Assembly: GCA_964542765.1 (NCBI GenBank)
Contig: CAZIVO010000084.1
Span: forward strand, 1-16,337
Source: CAZIVO01 sp964542765
GTDB lineage: Bacteria > Planctomycetota > UBA1135 > UBA2386
Direction of reading: 5' to 3'
Length of the DNA stretch: 16,337 nucleotides
Below, piece by piece: positions 1 through 5,747 of this stretch; within the stretch, counting starts at the first letter, position 1, and each line of letters opens with the position of its first letter. Made by a program: the position numbers and the translations under genes. The notes below the pieces were generated by a model. The model was not told where the DNA came from. It was given only the letters and a program-made list of their open reading frames with translations, and did no database searches.

Positions 1-1203
1 GTGATCGTGGGTGGCGGTATCTTTGGCTGTGCAGTTGCCTGGAACCTGGCTCGCTTGGGAGCGCGGCATGTCATCCTGATCGAACGAGGTGAGATCGGCA
101 CGGCGTCGACCAGTCGCGCAGCCGGGTTGCTGACTCGCGTCCGTACGAAGACCGGTCAGACCGCCCTGGCTCAGCAGACGCGTCGGGCGATTGCCGAACT
201 GGAGGAAGAACTCGGAGAGTCGGTGGGGGTGCGCAAGGTAGGCAGCCTTCATGTGGCGGCGTCCGAAGGCAGCCGTACCGGGTTGGAGGATCTGCGCAGG
301 GCTGCAGAGACGTGCAAGGAACCTTTTGCAACGATCGATCGTGCCGAGGCCGAGCAGCGTGTGCCATGGTTGGATGCTGGCGATGCCCTGGATCTGGTGA
401 TGATGCCCGACGAGGCCTTCGTGGATCCTTATCTCTTGGCGAGTTTCTTTGCCCGCGCCGCCCGGCAGCGCGGAGTGGAGGTTCGCACGGCTGAGACGGT
501 GATTGGGCTTGTGCGTGAGGGCCAGCGTGTTCTCGGTGTGAGGACCGAGAAGGAAACCATCCATGCGGGATGCACCATCGATGCGGCAGGCCCCTGGTCG
601 GGATTGCTGTCCTTCGAAGCCGGATATCACCTGCCGATCACGCCGATCCGCAGCCACTACTGGATCACCGAGCCCCGACCCATCTTTCCCGATGACCATC
701 CATGTGTGATCTTGCCCGACGCACGCGCCTATACGCGTCCCGAGGTCGGTGGCCTGCTCTTTGGTCTGCGTGATCGCAAGTCCGCGAGTTGTGACCCGCG
801 TTCCTTGCCCGAAGATCTCGGCAGCCTTCGGTTTGGTGATGAGCCGCATGGGCATGAGGCGTTGACCGAAAGCGGCCCGCTTCTGGAGAACTTCTTCCCG
901 GGCCTGTCCGATATCGGGATTGCCCACTACATCGCCGGTCCCTCGACCTATACCCCCGATGGCCAGTTCGTACTCGGGCGCCTGCCCGGAGTCGATGGTA
1001 TGGTGGTTTGTTCGGGCTGCTGCGGGGCCGGAATCGCCGTATCCGGGGGGGTTGGACTGGCGATCGCGGAACTGGCACACACCGGCGAAACCTCCTTCGA
1101 TCTGGAAGCTTGCCGCCCGGATCGCTTTGGCGGGATCGATGCTTTTGGGGTGGAATGGCAACGCCGCTGCGCGGCGGCTCGCTCGGAGAAAACCAGCGGG
1201 TGA
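1..1203 (+). CDS. FAD-dependent oxidoreductase (DAO/DadA family), 5' end cut by window
   Basis: This is a flavoprotein of the D-amino-acid oxidase / sarcosine-dimethylglycine dehydrogenase superfamily, which oxidises the C-N bond of amino acids or N-methylated amines in the cytoplasm. The N-terminus carries the Rossmann dinucleotide motif GGGIFG (residues 4-9), with the ribose-binding Glu at about 28 (LIERG). A C-terminal TPDG block around residue 320 and a following glycine-rich GAGIAVSGG segment match the FAD-contacting C-terminal part of the family. The Cys used for covalent flavin attachment in monomeric sarcosine oxidase is not at the equivalent place before TPD, so FAD is probably non-covalent. 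The frame is open from base 1 with GTG, but the first beta strand of the Rossmann fold normally starts several residues earlier, so a few N-terminal residues probably lie outside the window. At 400 residues it is otherwise full length. The substrate cannot be decided from sequence. Confidence 0.9.
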   Translation: MIVGGGIFGCAVAWNLARLGARHVILIERGEIGTASTSRAAGLLTRVRTKTGQTALAQQTRRAIAELEEELGESVGVRKVGSLHVAASEGSRTGLEDLRRAAETCKEPFATIDRAEAEQRVPWLDAGDALDLVMMPDEAFVDPYLLASFFARAARQRGVEVRTAETVIGLVREGQRVLGVRTEKETIHAGCTIDAAGPWSGLLSFEAGYHLPITPIRSHYWITEPRPIFPDDHPCVILPDARAYTRPEVGGLLFGLRDRKSASCDPRSLPEDLGSLRFGDEPHGHEALTESGPLLENFFPGLSDIGIAHYIAGPSTYTPDGQFVLGRLPGVDGMVVCSGCCGAGIAVSGGVGLAIAELAHTGETSFDLEACRPDRFGGIDAFGVEWQRRCAAARSEKTSG

Positions 1204-1223
1204 GTGATGAGGGCCTTGTCTGG

Positions 1224-1230
1224 TTAGGAT
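1224..1230 (+). promoter_or_regulatory. Possible -10 element for the exported-protein/ABC operon
   Basis: The 62-base gap after the oxidoreductase contains GGTTAGGAT, with TAGGAT at 1225-1230. It resembles the G-rich -10-like elements seen before the CAP gene and the propeller gene in this window. Transcription from it would give a leader of about 29 bases. No good -35 box and no clear Shine-Dalgarno are visible, so this rests on resemblance only. Confidence 0.25.
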
Positions 1231-1265
1231 GATAGATCTCTCATGGATGCTTTGAAGTCTTTGTC

Positions 1266-2393
1266 ATGCGGGTGAGTCTTTGTGCAGTGATCTGTTGCGT
1301 CAGTCTGATGGCGCTTTGCCGCTTCACCGTGCGCGATGTCGCTTTCGCCGATCTTGGTGATGCGCGCTATCGCCTGCATGCCTTCATCGATGAAGAGGAG
1401 ACACCCGCAGCGAAGGAGACTGTCGAGCGGCTGGCGACAGCGATTTTTTTGGACTCCAACGTGGACTGGGAAGTTGTTTCTTTCGGAGGCGAGGAGGAGC
1501 ATCCAGCAGAACATTACCTGGCGGAGTTGCAGGTTCAGGAGTTTCCCACGGCGGTCGTGGTCAGTCCCGCTGGTGATGCGCTCGCAGTCCCGCTAACGGC
1601 CGCGGACAAGGGTTTCGATGAGTTGGGGAGTCAGGCACTGGGGAGCGTAGTGAGTTCGCCGGTGCGTCAGAAGATCCTCGATTCCGTGCTGGGCCGCTTT
1701 GCCGTGGTCGTGCTGGTGCAAGGTCTCGATACGACTGAAAACGCGCGTGCTGAGGCTGTGGTCCGGCAATCGTTTGCTGAACTCGAAAAGGTCTTCGACA
1801 AGATGCCCAAGGCGGTTGGTGATCTACCTCGCCTGCTGGTCGTGCCGTCCGCTGAACGCGCAGCCGAGCGTGTTTTGCTGTGGAGTCTGAACATGGATGT
1901 CGATTCGCCGCTGGCGGCAACGGCGGTGATCTTTGGTCGTGGGCGCAGGGTTGGCCCGGTGCTGGAAGGTGATGGGATCACGGCCATGGCCATGTCGCGG
2001 ATTCTCGACAATGTCGGGCAGTCATGCGAATGCGAGTTGGATCTCTCGTGGATGCGAGGTCCGAGATTGCCCCTTCGCTGGGACGCGGGCATGCGCGCAC
2101 AGGCGCCCCGGTTATTGGGTTTCGATCCCGAAAACCCGTTGGTGCGCGCGGAGATCCGCGGAATTCTCGCGCGGGGTGAGGGACGATCGGGGCAGGGGAA
2201 GGGTGATGCGGATGGTCTGCTCGGTTATGGCGAAGAGATGATTTCGGCGACCGATGAGAGCTTGCCGCCCCCGTCTTCGACGGAGGATGACCCGGGAGAT
2301 CCTTCGATCAACATGGCGTTGCTGGCACTGGCAGGTCTGCTCTTGATCAGCGTGGTGGCGGGAGTGGTCGTGATGATGCGGAGTTCGAGGTGA
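1266..2393 (+). CDS. Exported, C-terminally membrane-anchored protein of ABC operon
   Basis: This protein has 375 residues and no known name. It has an N-terminal hydrophobic signal-like segment (residues 1-19, rich in Cys, Val and Leu) and a C-terminal transmembrane helix (about 349-371) followed by a short basic RSSR tail. The bulk is therefore probably outside the cytoplasmic membrane. Residues 30-110 look loosely thioredoxin-like, with an EFPTAVVVSPAG stretch resembling the cis-proline loop, but the CxxC active site is missing, so any redox role is doubtful. Near residues 254-292 there is a CECELD motif followed by WMRGPRLPLRW and LGFDPENPLV, which looks like a conserved module. The linker 300-348 is Gly/Asp/Ser/Pro rich. 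Upstream ATGs at 1243 and 1248 run into stops in their own frames, so 1266 is the start. The stop overlaps the permease start (TGATG), implying coupled translation and a partner role, perhaps as the periplasmic component of the transporter. Confidence 0.75.
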   Translation: MRVSLCAVICCVSLMALCRFTVRDVAFADLGDARYRLHAFIDEEETPAAKETVERLATAIFLDSNVDWEVVSFGGEEEHPAEHYLAELQVQEFPTAVVVSPAGDALAVPLTAADKGFDELGSQALGSVVSSPVRQKILDSVLGRFAVVVLVQGLDTTENARAEAVVRQSFAELEKVFDKMPKAVGDLPRLLVVPSAERAAERVLLWSLNMDVDSPLAATAVIFGRGRRVGPVLEGDGITAMAMSRILDNVGQSCECELDLSWMRGPRLPLRWDAGMRAQAPRLLGFDPENPLVRAEIRGILARGEGRSGQGKGDADGLLGYGEEMISATDESLPPPSSTEDDPGDPSINMALLALAGLLLISVVAGVVVMMRSSR

Positions 2394-3535
2394 TGGGAAC
2401 CCTCGCGCTTATCTTCAAGGAGGCTTGCTACCGGCGGCTCAACTCCCTGCTCGTTTTGCTGGCTCTGGTGACGACAGTCGGGCTTCCTGTCGCTTTCTAC
2501 ACCGCCGGCCATGCATCGCTGCGCGAGACGACTCGCCTGATGCGCGATATTGGCTACAATCTTCGGATCATCCCGCGTGGAACGGATATGGAGCGTCTGT
2601 GGACAAGGGGCTATTCGGATCTGACCATGGATGATCAAGGGGTTCGAAAGTTCCGCGAGCGTGGTGATCTCTCGTACAACCACCTGATCGCGATCTTGCA
2701 GCGCCGTGTCGAGTGGCGCGGGCACTCGGTGCTGATGACGGGAATCGCCAGCGAGGTCACCCCTCGTGGCAAGAAACAGTCCTCGATGGGCTTTGTGGTC
2801 GAGCGAGGTGCGGTGGTTGTGGGGTATGAGACTGCCCGGCGACTCGAACTGAAGGAGGGGAATTCCACCGAGTTCCTCGGCAAGGAGTTCGAGGTAGCGA
2901 GGTGCCTGGCCGAGAGCGGTTCTCAAGATGATGTGCGTGTTTACATGGATCTGGCGGAGGCTCAGGAGCTTCTCGAACTTCCCGGGAGGATCAACGAGAT
3001 CAAGGCCTTGGAGTGTTATTGCCGCGATCCAAAGGTCGATAGTCTTGCCAAACTTCGTCAGGAGTTGAGCGAGATCTTGCCGGATGCACAGGTTTTACGG
3101 ATGCAGGCCATGGCGGTTGCGCGCAAGAAGCAGCGCCGCATGGCGGAGGATTATTTTGCGGTTCTTTTGCCCATGGTGATGCTCGCATCAGCCCTGTTGA
3201 TAGCGCTTCTGACCGTTCTCAATGTTCGAGATCGACGTGTGGAGATAGGTATTCTTCGGGCTCTCGGGCATGGGTCGAAACGCATCGCTTGGTTGTTTCT
3301 GGGAAAATCCATCCTGCTGGGATTGGTTGCAGCCTTTGTTGGTTTTGCCATCGGCACCGGGGCCGCACATGGATTCGATGTTTTCGAGACGTCGGCGGGG
3401 CAGGTGCAGACACAGTGGTTGCTGCTGCCGATTTTCTTGATCCTGGCTCCCGTCTTCGCTGCGATAGCGAGCCTCGTACCGACGCTCATGGCGGTGACTG
3501 ATGATCCGGCGATCAGCCTGCGGGAGTCACAGTGA
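2393..3535 (+). CDS. ABC transporter permease, FtsX/MacB family
   Basis: This is the inner-membrane subunit of an ABC transporter of the MacB/LolC-E/FtsX type. These transporters do not move substrate through a channel; they use ATP to drive movements of an extracytoplasmic domain. The 380-residue chain has the typical layout: an N-terminal transmembrane helix (about 18-39), a large periplasmic domain (about 40-250), then three C-terminal helices (about 255-278, 305-328 and 341-368). The FtsX signature follows the second helix (NVRDRRVEIGILRALG, about 277-292), where contact with the ATPase is expected. The start is taken as the ATG in the TGATG overlap with the upstream gene; an in-frame GTG immediately before it (2390) is possible. 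The 3' end overlaps the ATPase gene in the same way. The substrate is unknown. Lipoprotein release, peptide or glycolipid export and peptidoglycan-hydrolase control are all precedents in the family. Confidence 0.88.
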   Translation: MGTLALIFKEACYRRLNSLLVLLALVTTVGLPVAFYTAGHASLRETTRLMRDIGYNLRIIPRGTDMERLWTRGYSDLTMDDQGVRKFRERGDLSYNHLIAILQRRVEWRGHSVLMTGIASEVTPRGKKQSSMGFVVERGAVVVGYETARRLELKEGNSTEFLGKEFEVARCLAESGSQDDVRVYMDLAEAQELLELPGRINEIKALECYCRDPKVDSLAKLRQELSEILPDAQVLRMQAMAVARKKQRRMAEDYFAVLLPMVMLASALLIALLTVLNVRDRRVEIGILRALGHGSKRIAWLFLGKSILLGLVAAFVGFAIGTGAAHGFDVFETSAGQVQTQWLLLPIFLILAPVFAAIASLVPTLMAVTDDPAISLRESQ

Positions 3536-4224
3536 TGGAGGCTTCGTGTCCGGCGATCAGCCTGTCTTCGGTCGGCCTGAATTACGGCCATGGGGAGAAG
3601 TCGACGTCTGCTCTCAAGGGTGTGGATGCCGAGTTCTCTGCTGGCGAGTTTGCGTGCATTCAGGGGCCGAGCGGTAGCGGCAAGACCAGCTTGCTCTTGC
3701 TGATCGGCGGTATGTTGCGTCCGACCTCGGGTGACGTTCTGGTGGGGGGGCAAGCGATCTATGACATGGATGCAGCTACTCGTTCAAGGGTGCGAGCTGA
3801 GCGGATCGGCTTCGTCTTTCAGATGTTTCACCTGATCCCCTATCTCGACCTGGTAGGGAATGTCTTGCTGGCCGGTGGCGACGGGGCGTCTTCTGGCGAT
3901 CGTCGGAGCGAGGCTCTGGCGTTGCTCGACCGGGTTGGACTTGCTCATCGCGCCCATCATTACCCGAGTGAATTGAGTGCTGGCGAACGGCAGCGTGCGG
4001 CCATCGGCCGGTCGCTCTTTCACGAGCCATCGGTTTTGTTGGCCGACGAACCGACCGGCAATCTCGATCCAGAGAACACGACTCTGGTCCTCGATCTCCT
4101 CTCGGATTTTCATGCCACTGGCGGCACGGTCTTGCTGGTCACGCATGGTCGGTCAGGTGACGAGCGTGCGGACTCGAACTATTCTCTGATCGATGGCTGT
4201 CTCGCGCGGGTGTCGGGCGCTTGA
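3535..4224 (+). CDS. ABC transporter ATP-binding protein (LolD/MacB type)
   Basis: This is the ATPase partner of the adjacent FtsX-type permease. All nucleotide-binding motifs are present (numbering from the ATG): Walker A GPSGSGKT (44-51), Q-loop Gln at about 96 within FVFQMFHLIPYL, an ABC signature in the variant form LSAGE rather than LSGGQ (147-151), Walker B with catalytic Glu in LLADEP (Asp 171, Glu 172), the D-loop GNLD, and the switch His in LLVTHG (204). The FQxFHLIPxL pattern and ADEPTGNLD are characteristic of the LolD/MacB/FtsE branch. At 229 residues it is the usual length for a stand-alone ATPase of this branch. The start is the ATG in a TGATG overlap with the permease stop, with an in-frame GTG at 3532 as an alternative. 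The gene ends 3 bases from the stop of a convergent gene. Confidence 0.93.
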   Translation: MEASCPAISLSSVGLNYGHGEKSTSALKGVDAEFSAGEFACIQGPSGSGKTSLLLLIGGMLRPTSGDVLVGGQAIYDMDAATRSRVRAERIGFVFQMFHLIPYLDLVGNVLLAGGDGASSGDRRSEALALLDRVGLAHRAHHYPSELSAGERQRAAIGRSLFHEPSVLLADEPTGNLDPENTTLVLDLLSDFHATGGTVLLVTHGRSGDERADSNYSLIDGCLARVSGA

Positions 4225-4227
4225 GGG

Positions 4228-5559
4228 TTATCGCTTCAGGGTGATCAACTTGTCTTCGGGGAAGGCCGTCAAGGTCAACTCCTTGAACTGCACTTCTTGC
4301 GGGACCTTGTTGGAATGGAGTTGCAGGCCAATCGGGCCTTCGCGGATGCGATCGGGCTCCGGGTCATACCAGTCGGCGACCAGCGCGCCATTCACGACCA
4401 GTCGGATGCGGTTGCCTTGTGCGAGGATTTCCAGCTGGTTCCAGTCGTGCTGGTGGCCGTGGACCTTGGCATAGCCACCGTTGACACCGAGACCCTTGCG
4501 GCCGAAGAGGTCGTAGAAGCCCCAGTTCGAGGGGAACATGACCAGATGCCCGGCGTAGGTGTGCGCATCGCCATGTTCGGGAGCGTTTCGGCCCCAGAAA
4601 GCGATGCCCGAATGCATCTCGGAGGTGGCCAAGCGGACCGTCGCGGTGAGTCGGAAGTCGGAAAAACTCCGCTCGGTCAGAAGGTAGGTGCTGACAGTGA
4701 CAGGTTGGGTGTTCTTGCCGATGATGGTGCCGTCCTTGACCGACCAGTGTTTTGCGTGGCCGACCCAACCGGTCAGGCTACTGCCGTCAAAAAGTTCGAT
4801 GGTGTGGCGCTTTCCTTTTCGCGGAGGCGTCTGAGGTCGGGGGGACCAGGATTCGAGTTGCTGTGTGATGGCTGCAGCGACTTCGCGTGCCAGTGCTTGT
4901 GATCCATCGGTGGTGAAGTGGACATTGGCCTTTCGCATGAGGCTGTCCATGCGTTTCTTGCTGAAACTGTAGAGATCTTGGGTGGGGATCTTGTGCTTGG
5001 TCATGACGCGTGCTGCAGCCGTGTTATAGCGTGCGGCATTGCCTGGGATTCTGCCCTTGGAGCCGGGTGGAACCGGCGTCGTGTTGCGCCAGATCAGCTT
5101 GGCTCGTGTCTTTTTCAATCGGCGCACGAGGCGATCGAGATTTTTTTCGTATGCCTTGATCGGCACCTGTTGCTTGCCCTTGTCGGGGTCGGTGAGTCCG
5201 CCCGAAGCATTCATGTACTTGAGGTCGTGCAGGCCCCAGTTGAAGTGGATCACATCCCACTGCTTGGGCCCTAGCCATGTATCGATCTCTTGTAGCCCCT
5301 TGGTCGTGGGGCCACCGTTGGTCGGGATGCGATGAAGGTTGGCACGGCCGGCGAGAAGCTTGCGCGTCGGCCGGGTGTAGCCGATCGAGATCGAGTCGCC
5401 GATCAACAGGACCCGAGGCAGGTCGGGATCATCGGCGATCGCCGCCAGTGGTGAGTTGCCGGGTCGCTTGGCAGTTTTGGCCTTCTTCGAAGTCTGGCCG
5501 GTGGCGGGCAGGACCGTTAGCAGGAGCAGGACGAGTGTGGTGGGGTGGTATGAGGGCAT
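4228..5559 (-). CDS. Exported SGNH/GDSL hydrolase fused to DUF1080 domain
   Basis: This is a secreted two-domain protein (443 residues from the chosen start) likely acting on carbohydrates or their acyl esters in the envelope. A signal peptide occupies residues 1-21, with a Leu-rich core ending near ATGQ. The SGNH hydrolase domain spans about 48-235: block I GDSISIGY with nucleophile Ser 56, an NGG oxyanion block at 82-84, a GLHD block at 109-112 in place of GxND, and the catalytic His 214 in VHFTTDG. The catalytic Asp expected two or three residues before that His is not present (ANVH). Residues 253-435 form a DUF1080 / 3-keto-disaccharide-hydrolase-type concanavalin-like fold (ELFDGSSLTGW, then FSDFRLTATVRL, then HDWNQLEILAQGNRIRLVVNG). 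This pairing is frequent in planctomycetes. An upstream in-frame ATG at 5586 would add nine residues before the signal peptide, so 5559 is preferred. A TATACG box ends 9 bases before this ATG, so the mRNA may be almost leaderless. The natural substrate is unknown. Confidence 0.85.
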   Translation of the reverse strand: MPSYHPTTLVLLLLTVLPATGQTSKKAKTAKRPGNSPLAAIADDPDLPRVLLIGDSISIGYTRPTRKLLAGRANLHRIPTNGGPTTKGLQEIDTWLGPKQWDVIHFNWGLHDLKYMNASGGLTDPDKGKQQVPIKAYEKNLDRLVRRLKKTRAKLIWRNTTPVPPGSKGRIPGNAARYNTAAARVMTKHKIPTQDLYSFSKKRMDSLMRKANVHFTTDGSQALAREVAAAITQQLESWSPRPQTPPRKGKRHTIELFDGSSLTGWVGHAKHWSVKDGTIIGKNTQPVTVSTYLLTERSFSDFRLTATVRLATSEMHSGIAFWGRNAPEHGDAHTYAGHLVMFPSNWGFYDLFGRKGLGVNGGYAKVHGHQHDWNQLEILAQGNRIRLVVNGALVADWYDPEPDRIREGPIGLQLHSNKVPQEVQFKELTLTAFPEDKLITLKR

Positions 5560-5568
5560 GGCGGTGAT

Positions 5569-5574
5569 CGTATA
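5569..5574 (-). promoter_or_regulatory. Possible -10 box of the SGNH-DUF1080 gene
   Basis: Read on the minus strand, TATACG lies 9 bases before the ATG at 5559. Transcription from it would start about 3 bases before the start codon, giving a nearly leaderless mRNA. No Shine-Dalgarno sequence is present before this ATG, which agrees with that reading. No convincing -35 box was found. Confidence 0.3.
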
Positions 5575-5581
5575 GCGTGGG

Positions 5582-5617
5582 ATCACCGATCTCGATTTTT
5601 TGGGTGAGATCGGTGAT
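5582..5617. promoter_or_regulatory. 12-bp perfect inverted repeat in divergent promoter region
   Basis: ATCACCGATCTC (5582-5593) and GAGATCGGTGAT (5606-5617) are exact reverse complements separated by 12 bases that include a run of six T (5596-5601). The repeat sits in the 188-base region between two divergent genes, about 22 bases from the minus-strand start and 130 bases before the plus-strand start. It could be an operator for a dimeric regulator controlling one or both genes, or form a hairpin in RNA. The T run is inside the loop rather than after the stem, so it does not look like an intrinsic terminator. Confidence 0.55.
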
Positions 5618-5682
5618 GTTTGAAATCATGGGCTGACCGGAGTGCAGACCCATTTGAGGCCCGGGCGAAGGGGTGATTGGGT

Positions 5683-5688
5683 TAGACT
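5683..5688 (+). promoter_or_regulatory. Possible -10 element of the CAP-domain gene
   Basis: TAGACT follows a G-rich stretch (GGGTTAGACT), about 60 bases before the ATG at 5748. It matches four of six positions of the bacterial -10 consensus and resembles elements before other genes in this window. The nearest TTGAGG (5654-5659) is 23 bases upstream, too far for a normal -35 box. Confidence 0.3.
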
Positions 5689-5747
5689 CGTGCCGTCTTG
5701 CTTGGCCGGGGTTTCTCTGGCCAGACCCCTCCCCACACGGAGCGAAG

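Noticed and set aside
665..1078. Long open frame on the minus strand within the oxidoreductase gene.
   Set aside because: It is a shadow of a GC-rich real gene, with Arg/Pro/His-rich composition and no recognisable domain.
3151..3753. 200-residue minus-strand open frame across the permease/ATPase junction.
   Set aside because: It overlaps two confidently assigned ABC genes and has low-complexity composition typical of a shadow frame.
4297..4902. 201-residue plus-strand open frame opposite the DUF1080 domain.
   Set aside because: It is antisense to well-recognised SGNH/DUF1080 motifs and has no domain or ribosome site of its own.
5496..5514. LPATG at the N-terminus of the SGNH protein resembles a sortase sorting motif.
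   Set aside because: It lies at the end of the signal peptide, not before a C-terminal membrane helix and basic tail, so it cannot act as a sorting signal.
5701..5731. GGCCGGGG ... GGCC ... CCCC stretch before the CAP gene looked like a terminator or hairpin.
   Set aside because: Only about five bases pair continuously and no T run follows, so it was not called.
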